Source of the DNA: Gemmatimonas sp.
GTDB lineage: Bacteria; Gemmatimonadota; Gemmatimonadetes; Gemmatimonadales; Gemmatimonadaceae
DNA: 49,621 nucleotides
Direction of reading: 5' to 3'
Assembly: GCA_021154285.1 (NCBI GenBank)
Contig: JAJKIV010000171.1
Span: 1 to 49,621, forward strand
Under the pieces are notes generated by a model. The model had not been told where the DNA came from. It did no database searches and was given only the letters and a program-made list of their open reading frames with translations. The stretch's first letter is position 1, and each line of letters starts with the position of its first letter. Both the position numbers and the translations under genes were made by a program. This document shows, one piece after another, positions 23,307 to 32,671 of this stretch.

Positions 23307-26300
23307 ATGCCCCGCACTCGTCAGCCGATTGCTCGCGGTTGGGTGCTCGGTTGCCTCATCGCCGTCGGCGCGTGCGCCGGCGGAGAGACAGTTGGCACCG
23401 ACGCGCAACACGATGGCTCGTCCGTCACGGTCCGCATCACGCCGCCCGTCGACTCGTTAGGCGTCGGCGAGACGCGCCGACTCACCATCGCGGTCACGGA
23501 CGAGGACGGGACCCGGCGCTCGGCGATCGTCAAATGGAAGTCGGTGAACCCCGCGATCGCGACGGTCAACGCGACCGGCGATGTCACCGCGCTCGCCGAG
23601 GGCGCTGTTGCCGTCGTCGCGAAAGTCGGGCCGAGAGCCGACACCGCAAGCATCTACGTTCGCCCCGGCAACCTCTCCGTCCAGCCGAACGCCGTCAACA
23701 CGGTCGTCGGTGAGGCCATCCAGTTTTCCGCAACCACCAGCGGTGGCGACGGCGCGTCCGGGATGACCGTGACCTGGTCGTCGTCCAACACCAACGTGGC
23801 GGTCGTCGACCCCGATGGCACCGTCTCGATGGTCGGGCAGGGCGAGGCGATCCTCACCGCGACCGCCGGCAAGCGGACCGGGACGGCCTCCGTGTCGGTG
23901 CGCCAGCGTGATGTCGCCTCGCTCCGGGTCACGCCGTCCACGAGCACGATGTATCCGAACGATACCGCGCAGCTGCACATCGCCGCGTTCGACGACGCGG
24001 GCCATGCAATGGCGCTCGTCGCGGGCAATAGTCAGTGGAGCTCGTCGGACTCCCGCGTGGCCACCGTTAGCGACCGTGGCGTCGTCACCGCGCTGGCCGC
24101 GGGGTCCGCGGTCATGACGGTCCATATCGGCAGCAAGACGGCGACCGCCGCCGTGAACGTTCAGGGACTTCCCGTCGCGTCCGTGTTCGTGTCGCTCGAG
24201 ACCGGCACGCTGGAAGTCGGTCAGGTCACCAAAGCGAAGGCGACGCTCGCCGACGCTGAGGGCACCGCCTTGTCAGGTCGCGCCGTCGCATGGCAGAGCT
24301 CGAACCCCGCGATCGCCACGGTCAACTCGTTAGGTGTCGTGACCGCGGTCGGCCGCGGCAGCGCCACCATCAGCGCGATCGCCGAAGGCAAGACCGGCAG
24401 CGCCGACCTCACCGTGGCCACGAAATCGGTCGCGTCGGTCGTGATCTCGCCGAACCCCGCGTCCGCCGCCGTCGGTCAGAAGGCTCGCCTAACGGCCACG
24501 GCGAAGGATGCCGGCGGCGGTGTCCTCACCGGCCGAACCATCACCTGGACGAGCGGCAACCCGACCGTCGCCTCGGTCTCCGCGAATGGGCTGGTCACCG
24601 CGGTCAGCGCCGGCACGGCAACGATCTCCGCTTCCACCGGCGGCGTGAGCGGCACCTCGCAGTTCCAGGCAACGACGGTGGCCGCGGCGTCGGTCAGCGT
24701 CGCACCGACCGCGCCTAACGTGCGCGTTGGCGAAGACGTGCAGCTGACCGTGACCGCCAAGGACGCCAGCGGGAACGTCCTCGCTTCACGCGTTCCCACT
24801 TGGAGCAGCTCCAACCCGATCGTCGCCACCGTCTCGGCCTCCGGGCGCGTGACCGGCGTCTCGAAGGGAACCGCCACCGTCACCGCCACCGTCGACGGGA
24901 AGAGCGCTCCCGCGAGCGTTTCCGTCGCCAACGCGGCGCCGGCGCCGGTCGCGTCAATCGCCGTGACGTTGAACGCCAGCTCGATCAACGCCGGCCAGTC
25001 GACGCAGGCCGTCGCCGTCACCCGTGACGCCGCCGGCAACGTCGTCGCCGGACGCACGATCACGTGGAGCAGCGGAGCGCCGGCACTCGCTACCGTGTCC
25101 GCTTCCGGCGTCGTCTCCGCGATCGCCGCGGGCTCCGTCAGCATCAGCGCTACCAGCGAAGGCGTGTCCAACTCGGCCACCCTCGTGATCACCGGCTCGA
25201 CGCAGCCGGTCGCGAGCGTGTCACTGAGCGCGCCCTCGGCGTCGATGGTCGCCGGGCAGTCACAGGCAATCGCGGTCACGCTGAAGGATGCGTCAGGCAA
25301 TACGCTCACCGGTCGAACGATCGCCTGGTCGAGCTCCAGCACATCGATAGCGACGGTCTCTCCGTCGGGTCAGGTGACCGCGGTCGGTGCCGGATCCGCA
25401 GTCATCACCGCGACCAGCGAGGGCAAGAGCGGCACGCTCGCGCTCAAGGTGACGGCGGCACCAGTCGATCCACCAACATCCGTCGCGGTCACCGCGCCAG
25501 CGACGACGCTCTCGATCAAGCAAACCACGCAGGCGACTGCGGTCCCGAAGGACAGCAAAGGCACTCCCCTGACCGGGCGTACCGCAACCTGGTCGAGCGC
25601 ATCCCCCAATATCGCCACGGTGTCGGCGACGGGTCTCATTACCGCAGTCGCTGCGGGAACCGTGGCGATCAAGGCGACGGTCGATGGAGTCGTAGGTTCG
25701 CTCGGAATAACGGTCAGCGGTTCCACCACCACAAGTGGCGCAGTTTCAACCGTCAGGGTGACGCTCGCCCAGGCGGTGGTTCAGCCGGGCGGCAGCACAC
25801 AGGCCACCGCGGTCGCGCTCGATGCAAGAAGCGGCGTGATTTCGGCTGGCACGCCGACGTGGTCGAGCTCCAATACGAGTGTCGCCACCGTGTCATCGAA
25901 TGGCGTCGTCACCGCAGTCGCGGCGGGCCAGGCGACGATCAACGCGACGATCTCGGGTGTGTCTGGCTCCGGTACGCTGACCGTTTCCAGTACGACCTCG
26001 GTGAGCGGCACCGCCATCGCCACCGTTCCGACGCTTCCACAGGCACTCCCCTCGACAACAGTCGGCGCGCCGACTCGAGTGGTGCGCCTCCCGGCGGGCG
26101 GTGACCTTCAGGGCGCCCTGAATGCGGCGCGCCCCGGCGACGAGATCCGTCTCGCTGCCGGCGCGACGTGGACCGGCAATTTCGTGATTCCCGCGACGTC
26201 CGCCTGCTCAGTGTCGGAGTGGATTACCGTGCGGTCGGACGTGTCGGATGCACAGCTGCCCGCGTCAGGCGTGCGGATGACCCCAGCCGCGGCGACGGGA

Positions 26301-27590
26301 CTCGCGAAGATCGTGACCAACAACGCCACTGCCGCGCTTCGTACCAACGGCCCGACGTGCGGGTGGCGATTGTTTGGGCTCGAGATCGTTTCGACGAACG
26401 ACCCGACAGTCCTCAACTACGGTATCCTGAAGCTCGGCGACGGTGGCTCGGTCAGCGCCGGCGAGGTTCAGATCTCACTGAGCAAGGTGCCGCAGGACTT
26501 CATTCTCGACCGAGTGTATGTGCACGGCACCAAGACGGCGAACGTGGTGCGCTGCATCGTGCTCAACTCGGGTCGAACCGCGATCATCAACTCGTGGATC
26601 TCCGACTGTCACTCGAAGGGCTGGGACTCGCAGTCGATCGAAGGCTGGAATGGCCCGGGGCCGTATCTCATCGAGAACAATTTCCTTTCCGGCGCGGGCG
26701 AGAACGTCATGTTCGGCGGCGCTGACCCCGGAGTCTACGGACTGTCGCCGAGCGACATCACGATCCGTGGGAACCACATCTGGAAAGACCCGACCTGGAA
26801 GGGCACGTGGACGGTCAAGAACCTGTTCGAGCTCAAAAACGCCCGGCGGGTGCTCATCGAGAACAACGTCTTCGAGAACAACTGGGCCGATGCGCAGCAG
26901 GGCATGGCCATCGTGATCAAGTCGTCGCAGGACTCCTGCGGCACATGCACGTGGCAGGGCACGACCGACGTCACCTTCCGCTACAACATCGTGCGGAACT
27001 CGCCGCGCGGGTTCAACGTGCAGGCGGTCGACTGCACCGGCCAGGCGTGCGTGGACGTCCACGTGCAGCGCGTTCGCGCGGAGAACAACCTCTTCGAGAA
27101 CATCGGGACGTTCAACGGCACGGGAGTCGATGGGTTCCTGACGCTACTAACCCATGACCTCACCGACGTCGCGCTGTTACACAACACCTTCGTTGGCAAC
27201 TTGCCAACCAAGGGCATAGGAACCGTGATGGATTACGGCGCGGGCGCGGCACGACGACTCCAGATCGACGACAACGTCTTCGCCGGGCAGGCCGACTACG
27301 CGGTGTTCTACTCCGGGATGCAGGTCGGCACCGCATCGCTGCAGGCGATGGCGGGATCGTCCTGGTCGTATCAGCGGAACGTCACTGGCAACGTGAACCC
27401 GTCGTACACGTCAAAATTTCCTGTCGAGAGCTGGTACCCAACGCTCGCCGGAATCGGGTTTACGAGCGCTACGGATTACCGCTTGTCCGCGGCAAGTCAG
27501 TACAAGGGCCGCGGGTCCGGCGGCACTGATCCGGGCGCAAATATCGACGAGCTGTCTCGCCGAACCGCCGGTTCAAAGGTTGGGATGTAG
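23307..27590 (+). CDS. Lipoprotein with about ten Big_2 Ig-like repeats and a C-terminal right-handed beta-helix
   Basis: 1427 residues from the ATG at 23307, with GGAG eight bases upstream. Signal peptide with lipobox VGAC (Cys23). Residues about 38-895 hold roughly ten Ig-like group 2 (BID_2) repeats of ~80 residues, each with a first strand of the VASVSVSP type, then TWSSSNPAVATVS and GVVTAVAAGTATI. From about 920 to the end is a parallel beta-helix of the NosD/pectate-lyase type: GGDLQGALNAARPGDEIRLA, many N/D-rich turns (IENNVFENN, RAENNLFENIG), conserved GWNGPGPYLIENN and TWQGTTDVTFRYN, and Cys pairs (DSCGTCTW, DCTGQACVDV). Expected location is the outer membrane or cell surface, with Ig repeats as a stalk. 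Polymer-binding, lyase or epimerase activity is possible; no catalytic residues were identified. Controlled by the adjacent riboswitch. Confidence 0.9.
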   Translation: MPRTRQPIARGWVLGCLIAVGACAGGETVGTDAQHDGSSVTVRITPPVDSLGVGETRRLTIAVTDEDGTRRSAIVKWKSVNPAIATVNATGDVTALAEGAVAVVAKVGPRADTASIYVRPGNLSVQPNAVNTVVGEAIQFSATTSGGDGASGMTVTWSSSNTNVAVVDPDGTVSMVGQGEAILTATAGKRTGTASVSVRQRDVASLRVTPSTSTMYPNDTAQLHIAAFDDAGHAMALVAGNSQWSSSDSRVATVSDRGVVTALAAGSAVMTVHIGSKTATAAVNVQGLPVASVFVSLETGTLEVGQVTKAKATLADAEGTALSGRAVAWQSSNPAIATVNSLGVVTAVGRGSATISAIAEGKTGSADLTVATKSVASVVISPNPASAAVGQKARLTATAKDAGGGVLTGRTITWTSGNPTVASVSANGLVTAVSAGTATISASTGGVSGTSQFQATTVAAASVSVAPTAPNVRVGEDVQLTVTAKDASGNVLASRVPTWSSSNPIVATVSASGRVTGVSKGTATVTATVDGKSAPASVSVANAAPAPVASIAVTLNASSINAGQSTQAVAVTRDAAGNVVAGRTITWSSGAPALATVSASGVVSAIAAGSVSISATSEGVSNSATLVITGSTQPVASVSLSAPSASMVAGQSQAIAVTLKDASGNTLTGRTIAWSSSSTSIATVSPSGQVTAVGAGSAVITATSEGKSGTLALKVTAAPVDPPTSVAVTAPATTLSIKQTTQATAVPKDSKGTPLTGRTATWSSASPNIATVSATGLITAVAAGTVAIKATVDGVVGSLGITVSGSTTTSGAVSTVRVTLAQAVVQPGGSTQATAVALDARSGVISAGTPTWSSSNTSVATVSSNGVVTAVAAGQATINATISGVSGSGTLTVSSTTSVSGTAIATVPTLPQALPSTTVGAPTRVVRLPAGGDLQGALNAARPGDEIRLAAGATWTGNFVIPATSACSVSEWITVRSDVSDAQLPASGVRMTPAAATGLAKIVTNNATAALRTNGPTCGWRLFGLEIVSTNDPTVLNYGILKLGDGGSVSAGEVQISLSKVPQDFILDRVYVHGTKTANVVRCIVLNSGRTAIINSWISDCHSKGWDSQSIEGWNGPGPYLIENNFLSGAGENVMFGGADPGVYGLSPSDITIRGNHIWKDPTWKGTWTVKNLFELKNARRVLIENNVFENNWADAQQGMAIVIKSSQDSCGTCTWQGTTDVTFRYNIVRNSPRGFNVQAVDCTGQACVDVHVQRVRAENNLFENIGTFNGTGVDGFLTLLTHDLTDVALLHNTFVGNLPTKGIGTVMDYGAGAARRLQIDDNVFAGQADYAVFYSGMQVGTASLQAMAGSSWSYQRNVTGNVNPSYTSKFPVESWYPTLAGIGFTSATDYRLSAASQYKGRGSGGTDPGANIDELSRRTAGSKVGM
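23424..25990 (+). repeat. Tandem Ig-like (Big_2) coding repeats
   Basis: About ten consecutive modules of ~240-270 bp. Corresponding segments such as GTCACCGCGGTC and GCCACCGTC recur in each unit, but units are clearly diverged, so this is old duplication and not a recent array. Repeat number could vary between strains. CCTAACG/CGTTAGG words occur at 23455, 24328, 24487 and 24713 inside the repeats. Confidence 0.85.
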
Positions 27591-27619
27591 ACAGCGTCTT
27601 TTTTCGCCAAAGCATTGCA

Positions 27620-27656
27620 GCGGGGCCAGGAATTTCTTCCTGGCCCCGCGTTTCTC
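27620..27656 (+). terminator. Rho-independent terminator after the long beta-helix gene
   Basis: Perfect 13-bp stem (27620-27632 with 27637-27649; GCGGGGCCAGGAA and its complement), a four-base loop TTTC, then GTTTCTC. It lies 30 bases after the stop at 27590 and separates this gene from the next riboswitch-gene unit. Confidence 0.85.
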
Positions 27657-27879
27657 ATGCGCCAACCGCGCGGCCAGTAGACTGACGATTTGTTTAGTCT
27701 GTGATGCGGATCACCAAATTAGAAGAGCGTAATTCATTGAGGTTAAACGAGATACAGATTGACCACTCGGACAGCATTCGCCCAATAAAGGGCGCTTGAA
27801 CGGGTGGACGCACGTCCCCGGGAATTCGACATTGCCGGCTGAACAATTCGGCAGGATCGCGGACCCTTGCTCTCTGGAG

Positions 27880-27977
27880 GGTAGCGACAAAGGCAAAGCC
27901 GCTCGAAAGGCGGTGACGCAAAGCCATTGGGGCTACCGTGCGCAACGAGGCGCACCACGCTTGCCAGGCCGCCGACC
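27880..27977 (+). ncRNA. c-di-GMP-I (GEMM) riboswitch, copy 2
   Basis: Core order: GACAAAGGCAAAGCC; stem closed by a GAAA tetraloop (GCTCGAAAGGC); GACGCAAAGCC; GGGGCTACC; variable stem GTGCG/CGCAC; then CCACGCTTGCCAGGCCGCCGA. All GEMM landmarks are present and the G20-equivalent is G, predicting c-di-GMP. The aptamer ends about 20 bases before the ATG at 27998 and the strong ribosome site GGGGAG lies in between, pointing to translational control. A CCTAACG word (27976) sits between aptamer and ribosome site. Upstream, 27690-27790 is unusually A+T-rich; TTGACC (27759-27764) with a weak -10 17 bases later is a possible promoter. Confidence 0.9.
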
Positions 27978-27997
27978 TAACGGGGAGTACAAAGACG

Positions 27998-30277
27998 ATG
28001 ATGGTCCGCCGCACCCGCACGCTTGCTATCAGCCTTTGCGCCGCCGCGATCGCTGCCTGTGACTCGCCCACCGATCCCGCCACATCGGAAATCAAGGGTG
28101 GCCTCGATCCCGCCGCGCACGAAGTCGCCGCGACTACCTGCGTCACCGGAGCGACCACACTCGTCGTCTCCGTCTACCCGAAAACGATTGCCGTGAATGG
28201 CGCGGCTACGCCCTACGCGAGCGTGTATAGCGCGACCGGGGGCGGCCTGAGTTCGCGGGGGGTCAAGTGGACTATCCAGGACACGACCATCGTGCACGTG
28301 ACGGGTATCGATTCGAACGGGCGGCCGATTCTGACGGGCCGCCGCGGCGGAACGACCAACATCGTCGGCTGGTGCGGTTCCATCAACACGTCGAAGCCGC
28401 TGACCGTCACCGGAATATCGACATCGAGCGCCGACGTCATGTCCGTCAGCTTCTCCGCGCAGTCAGTGCCAATCGGGCAAACGACGCAAGCGGTCGCCAA
28501 GGAGACCACCTCGTCGGGTAGCCCAGTCACCATGGGCACGGTGACTTGGACCAGCTCCAACACGGCAATCGCGACGGTCTCGACCACCGGCCTTGTCACC
28601 GGCAAGGGCACTGGATCGGCTACGATCACTGCCAAGACCTCCACCGCGACCGGATCGAAATCGATCACGATCGGGAGCTCGTCGCCGGTGGCGTCGCCGA
28701 GCGTCTCGGGAATCACCGCCGCCGAACCGGCCGCGCCGCAGACCACGCCGACGTACAGTGCACTCCCGTCTGCGTCTCGCGTAGTTCGCGTCGCCGCGGG
28801 CGGTAACCTGCAGGCTGCGCTGGATAATGCACTGCCGGGCGATGCCATTCTCCTCGCGCCTGGCGCGAAGTACACCGGCAATTTCATTCTCCGCAACAAG
28901 AACATCGCGTCGCCGTGCAGCGCCTGGATCACCGTTCGCACTGACGCCGCCGCGCCCACGCTGGGCCAGCGCACCACGCCGTCCATCGCTGCCGGTTACG
29001 CGAAGCTCGTCTCGACGACCGTCGCTCCGGCGCTGAAGACCGCACCCAAGGCATCGTGCTACCGGGTGTCGGGTCTCGAGATCGTGCTCCCGGTCATCAG
29101 CTCATACAACTACGGTCTCATCTTCCTGGGCGACGGCGGGAACGTGAGCGCGGGCGAGAGCCAGACGACCACAGACATCGCGCCACGCAACCTCGTACTC
29201 GATCACCTCTACGTGCACGGCGAGTCCGGGTCGAACTTCACGCGCTGCATCGCCCTCAACTCCGCTAGCACCGTGATCGCCGATTCGTGTATCAGCGAGT
29301 GTCACGCGAAGGGGTTCGACTCCCAGGCGATTGGCGGCTGGAACGGACCCGGCCCGTACCTGATCCAGAACAACTACCTCGCGGCCGCTGGTGAGAACAT
29401 CATGTTCGGCGGCGCAGACCCGCGTATCACGAACCTCGTGCCGTCAGACATTACCATCCGCGGCAACCACTTCTACAAGAATCCCGCGTGGAAGGGCGTC
29501 TGGACGATCAAGAACCTGCTGGAGCTCAAGAACTCGCGGCGTCTCTTGATCGAGAACAACGTCTTCGAGAACAACTGGATCGCGGCGCAGACGGGGATGG
29601 CCATCATCTTCAAGTCGGCGAACGACGGCGGCACCGCGCCGTGGCAGGGCACGACCGACGTAACGTTCCGCTACAACATCGTACGGAACTCGCCGCAGGG
29701 CCTGGCCATCGCCGCGCACCCCGAGACCAACCCCGCCGTCCACGTCGCGCGCGTTCGAGTCGAGAACAACCTGTTCTACAATATCGGCACCTACAACGGC
29801 ACGTCGTACGGCCGCATGCTGATTCTGCTCCAGGACCCGCACGACCTCACCATCGTGCACAACACGATGATCCATAACTACACCGGCGATGGACAGATGA
29901 TGATTTCCGACGTGTCGAACGGTGCGGCGCGGAACATCGTGCTGAGCAACAACGTGGGTACGAAGGGCGGCCCGTACGGCGCAGTGATGTACTCCGGCGC
30001 CCAGATCGGCACTGCGAGTCTGAACGCGTTCGCTTCGAGCTCTTGGGCGTTCGACCGTAACGTGGTCATTGGGCTCGCCGCCGAGTTCGTCCCATGGCAT
30101 CCGCAGTCGAGCTACTACGCGGCAACGATGGCGGCGGTCGGCTTCGCCACTGCGAGCGGCACCGACTATTCGCTCGGTAGCGCCAGCCCGTATCGTGGCA
30201 AGGCCACCGACGGCAGGGACCCTGGCGCCGACTTCCCGGGGCTCCGGCAGAGAACGAACAGCACGATCGTGCCCTGA
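27998..30277 (+). CDS. Lipoprotein with two Ig-like modules and beta-helix domain
   Basis: 759 residues from the first of two adjacent ATGs (27998, 28001), ten bases after GGGGAG. The signal peptide ends in lipobox IAAC (Cys21). One clear Big_2 module (SVSFSAQSVPIGQTTQ, TWTSSNTAIATVSTTG) follows a more diverged one. The beta-helix from about 260 parallels the neighbour at 23307: GGNLQAALDNALPGDAILLA, GWNGPGPYLIQNNYLAAAGE, ENIMFGGADPR, VFENNW, TWQ-like APWQGTTDVTFRYN, and the end DGRDPGADFPGL. It lacks the CGTC and TGQAC cysteine motifs of the other two paralogues, so its fold is stabilised differently. Probably outer-membrane or surface exposed; function unknown. Controlled by the adjacent riboswitch. 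Confidence 0.9.
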   Translation: MMVRRTRTLAISLCAAAIAACDSPTDPATSEIKGGLDPAAHEVAATTCVTGATTLVVSVYPKTIAVNGAATPYASVYSATGGGLSSRGVKWTIQDTTIVHVTGIDSNGRPILTGRRGGTTNIVGWCGSINTSKPLTVTGISTSSADVMSVSFSAQSVPIGQTTQAVAKETTSSGSPVTMGTVTWTSSNTAIATVSTTGLVTGKGTGSATITAKTSTATGSKSITIGSSSPVASPSVSGITAAEPAAPQTTPTYSALPSASRVVRVAAGGNLQAALDNALPGDAILLAPGAKYTGNFILRNKNIASPCSAWITVRTDAAAPTLGQRTTPSIAAGYAKLVSTTVAPALKTAPKASCYRVSGLEIVLPVISSYNYGLIFLGDGGNVSAGESQTTTDIAPRNLVLDHLYVHGESGSNFTRCIALNSASTVIADSCISECHAKGFDSQAIGGWNGPGPYLIQNNYLAAAGENIMFGGADPRITNLVPSDITIRGNHFYKNPAWKGVWTIKNLLELKNSRRLLIENNVFENNWIAAQTGMAIIFKSANDGGTAPWQGTTDVTFRYNIVRNSPQGLAIAAHPETNPAVHVARVRVENNLFYNIGTYNGTSYGRMLILLQDPHDLTIVHNTMIHNYTGDGQMMISDVSNGAARNIVLSNNVGTKGGPYGAVMYSGAQIGTASLNAFASSSWAFDRNVVIGLAAEFVPWHPQSSYYAATMAAVGFATASGTDYSLGSASPYRGKATDGRDPGADFPGLRQRTNSTIVP

Positions 30278-30295
30278 GCCGATCGCGGACAAACG

Positions 30296-30330
30296 ACGAG
30301 GGCGGCGACCTGACAGGTCGCCGCCCTCGT
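30296..30330. terminator. Bidirectional hairpin terminator between convergent genes
   Basis: Perfect 15-bp stem (30296-30310 with 30316-30330) around TGACA, between the plus-strand stop at 30277 and the minus-strand stop at 30350. On the minus strand it is followed by GTTTGTCC, a modest T-tract. It could serve both directions. Confidence 0.75.
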
Positions 30331-30349
30331 GGCATCCAGACCTCTCGCG

Positions 30350-31435
30350 TTAGGCCGGCCGCCCGTCGGCTTTGCCTCTCGCCGCGAGGGCCTCGACAAT
30401 GCGCCTGGACGCCTGGCCGTCCCACCCTTCCGGCACACGTCCGACACGCTTCTGCGAGCGTAACGACTCGACTCGAGCCACGAGCTGGTCGGGATCGGGG
30501 ACGAGCTCGTTCGTCCCCTCGGTGATCGTCACCGGGCGTTCCGTGTTGGCGCGAACGGTGAAGCACGGTACGCCGAGCGCCGTCGTTTCTTCCTGAAGCC
30601 CGCCTGAATCGGTGACCACCGCGTACGCGCCCTGCACGAGATCGAGCATGGCGAAGTAGCTGATGGGCTCGAGCACCTGAACGCGTCCGAGGTCCGCCCC
30701 CGTATCTCGCAGTCGCTGCTGCGTGCGCGGGTGTACCGGAAACAGCACCGTGTGCTGGTCGGCCAGCCGGCGGAGCGCAGTCGCGATACGCGTTAGGCGC
30801 GCCGGCTCATCGACGTTGGAGGGGCGGTGCAGGGTGACGACGATTGACTCGGCCCCGGCACCGATGCGATCGCGAAACCCCGTCGCGCGGGCGGTCGGGA
30901 GCGAATGGACCAGCGTGTCGATCATCACGTTGCCGACGAACTCGATCTCGTCCTCGGGTTCCCCCTCGTTTCGGAGCGTTTCACTCGCGTCGCGAGACGG
31001 CGTGAGCAGCAGATTCGCGAGGCGATCAGTCACGAGCCGGTTGATCTCCTCCGGCATCGTCCGATCATAGCTGCGAAGCCCCGCCTCGACGTGAGCGAGC
31101 CGGATTCCGAGCTTCGACGCGACGAGCGCCGCGGCCACCGTCGAATTCACATCGCCGTACACGAGCACCCAGTCGGGCCGTCGCGCATTCAGAATCGGCT
31201 CGAGCCGCTCCATGATCCGCGCCGTTTGCACGGCATGCGTCGCCGACCCGACCTCCAGGTTCTCGTCCGGATGCGGGATCGAGAGCTCCTGGAAAAACTG
31301 ATCTGACAGAGCGGCATCGTAGTGCTGGCCGGTGTGCACGATGGTCTGCTGCCACCCGGCCCCGCACGCTGCCCGATGGACGGGCGCCAGCTTGGGAAAG
31401 TTCGGGCGTGCCCCCGCGATGTGGAGAAGATGCAT
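30350..31435 (-). CDS. wecB: UDP-N-acetylglucosamine 2-epimerase (non-hydrolysing)
   Basis: 361 residues from the ATG at 31435 (MHLLHIAGARPNFPKLAPV). Family marks: GARPNFPKL, IVHTGQHYD, VLVYGDVNST, LAHVEAGLRSYDRTMPEEINR, FVGNVMIDTL, VVTDSGGLQEETTALGVPCFTVR. It interconverts UDP-GlcNAc and UDP-ManNAc in the cytosol, supplying ManNAc or ManNAcA precursors. The open frame extends upstream over the GT4 stop, but the family start and length fix this ATG; only seven bases separate it from that stop. The stop TAA sits within GCCTAACG at 30348. No UDP-ManNAc dehydrogenase is seen in the window. Confidence 0.93.
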   Translation of the reverse strand: MHLLHIAGARPNFPKLAPVHRAACGAGWQQTIVHTGQHYDAALSDQFFQELSIPHPDENLEVGSATHAVQTARIMERLEPILNARRPDWVLVYGDVNSTVAAALVASKLGIRLAHVEAGLRSYDRTMPEEINRLVTDRLANLLLTPSRDASETLRNEGEPEDEIEFVGNVMIDTLVHSLPTARATGFRDRIGAGAESIVVTLHRPSNVDEPARLTRIATALRRLADQHTVLFPVHPRTQQRLRDTGADLGRVQVLEPISYFAMLDLVQGAYAVVTDSGGLQEETTALGVPCFTVRANTERPVTITEGTNELVPDPDQLVARVESLRSQKRVGRVPEGWDGQASRRIVEALAARGKADGRPA

Positions 31436-31442
31436 TGCGGCG

Positions 31443-32669
31443 TTAGGTCCCCGTTCGACGCTGCGCTGCCGACGGCCGGCCAGCCGAGGCATCGACGAGT
31501 CGCGCGATCTCCTCGCATCGGTACGCCCAGTCCTCGTGCGCGACGCGTCGCGATTGAGCTCCGCGTGCCGCCGGATCCTGTCCATGCTCGACCGCCGTGC
31601 GCAGGGCGTCCACCCACTCGTCGAACGACGACGCGCAGGTCGCGATGTCCGCGCACTTGAGGACTTCCGGGAGCGGCGATGACACAATGGGCAGCCCAGC
31701 GGCCGCATACTCTCGCAGCTTGATCGGATTCACCGAATGCGTGAGCTCCGTCATCTTGAACGGCACGATCGACGCGTGGAAGCCGCGACTGTACGCCGGC
31801 AGCTCCGCATACGGCCGCCGTCCGAGGACGAAGACGTTAGGCTTGCCTTCCACCGGGCTCATGTCCGTCTTGGCCGACCCGATGACGACGAACGAGTACG
31901 GCAGCACGTCCGCCAGCTTCCCGATCAGCTCCACATCGACCCACTCGTGAATCAGCCCGAAAAAGCCGACGCGCGGTTCCGGGATGCTCGCGAGGTCCGC
32001 CGGCAGCGGCCCCGCCGCCAGTGCCGACGCGAAGTGGTCGTAGTCGACGCCGTGCGGAACGTAGTGAACGTTGTTCGAGAATCGTGCGCATCGCTCGGCG
32101 AGGTCCTGCGCCGAGGCGATCACCAGATCGGCGGCCTCACACAGCTCGCGCTCCCCGCGCTCCATCGTCGCCGGATCGAACCCCTCGAATGCCGACCACT
32201 TGTCCACACAGTAGTAGATGAGGAGCTCGCGCGGGATGCGTCGGATGTACGGAGCGCACTGCGGCACGAACGAGCAGAGCACGGGCCGCCGATCCATGCC
32301 GAGGCGATCGAGCTCTCGCGAGATCGTGTACTGGTAGAGAAACGCGTTCGCCTGCTGCGCGATCGCCGAGTGCGGGTAGGGAAGCGCCGGGGGTGACAGG
32401 ACATGCAGTCGCTCGAGCGCGGGACGCGACTTGCGGAGCATTGCCTTCGCCTTCGTGAGCAGTCGTTTCCGGTCGTACGCGCTCGCCAGAAGCTTGGGCG
32501 CCCGCATCCCGGCTGCTTCGACCCAGAGCACATCGTTCGTCCGGGCGAACCGCCGCATGATATGATGCTTGCTCGTCGGGTCCGCGTTCCAATCGTTCGC
32601 GAATGTGACGAGGTCGAGACCGCCGAGGAGCGGCGGCGCAACCGTAATGGGCATGAGCTGAGGAGCCAT
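31443..32669 (-). CDS. Glycosyltransferase (GT4/GT1-like)
   Basis: 408 residues. GT-B type: LVTFANDWNADPTSKHHIMRR at the start, IPRELLIYYCVDKWSAFEGF, ADLVIASAQDLAERC, HYVPHGVDYDHF, PRVGFFGLIHEWVDVELI, FVLGRRPYAELPAYSRGFH, SVNPIKLREYAAAGLPIVSS. The NPIKLREYAAAG segment matches the C-terminal donor-binding loop with an otherwise conserved Glu. This subgroup, with YYCVDKW or similar, recurs in exopolysaccharide clusters. The start is two bases after the upstream stop (GCCTAACGATG junction), and the stop lies in ACCTAACG. Sugar donor unknown. Confidence 0.86.
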   Translation of the reverse strand: MAPQLMPITVAPPLLGGLDLVTFANDWNADPTSKHHIMRRFARTNDVLWVEAAGMRAPKLLASAYDRKRLLTKAKAMLRKSRPALERLHVLSPPALPYPHSAIAQQANAFLYQYTISRELDRLGMDRRPVLCSFVPQCAPYIRRIPRELLIYYCVDKWSAFEGFDPATMERGERELCEAADLVIASAQDLAERCARFSNNVHYVPHGVDYDHFASALAAGPLPADLASIPEPRVGFFGLIHEWVDVELIGKLADVLPYSFVVIGSAKTDMSPVEGKPNVFVLGRRPYAELPAYSRGFHASIVPFKMTELTHSVNPIKLREYAAAGLPIVSSPLPEVLKCADIATCASSFDEWVDALRTAVEHGQDPAARGAQSRRVAHEDWAYRCEEIARLVDASAGRPSAAQRRTGT

Positions 32670-32671
32670 CG

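Noticed and set aside
23424-25990. CRISPR-like spacing of repeats
   Set aside because: The units are long coding Ig-like modules with diverged sequence; no short identical repeats with unique spacers.
25064-26104. 346-residue open frame within the Big_2 gene
   Set aside because: Out of frame with the lipoprotein; low-complexity R/D/H-rich product caused by the repeats.
27880-27977. cGAMP-type (GEMM-Ib) assignment of copy 2 because of ACAAAGGCA
   Set aside because: Aligned on GGCAAA, the changed base is the position before G20; G20 itself is retained.
30360-30380. GGCAAAGCC on the minus strand, as in GEMM elements
   Set aside because: It is the coding end of wecB (Gly-Lys-Ala) and lacks the tetraloop stem and downstream GEMM parts.
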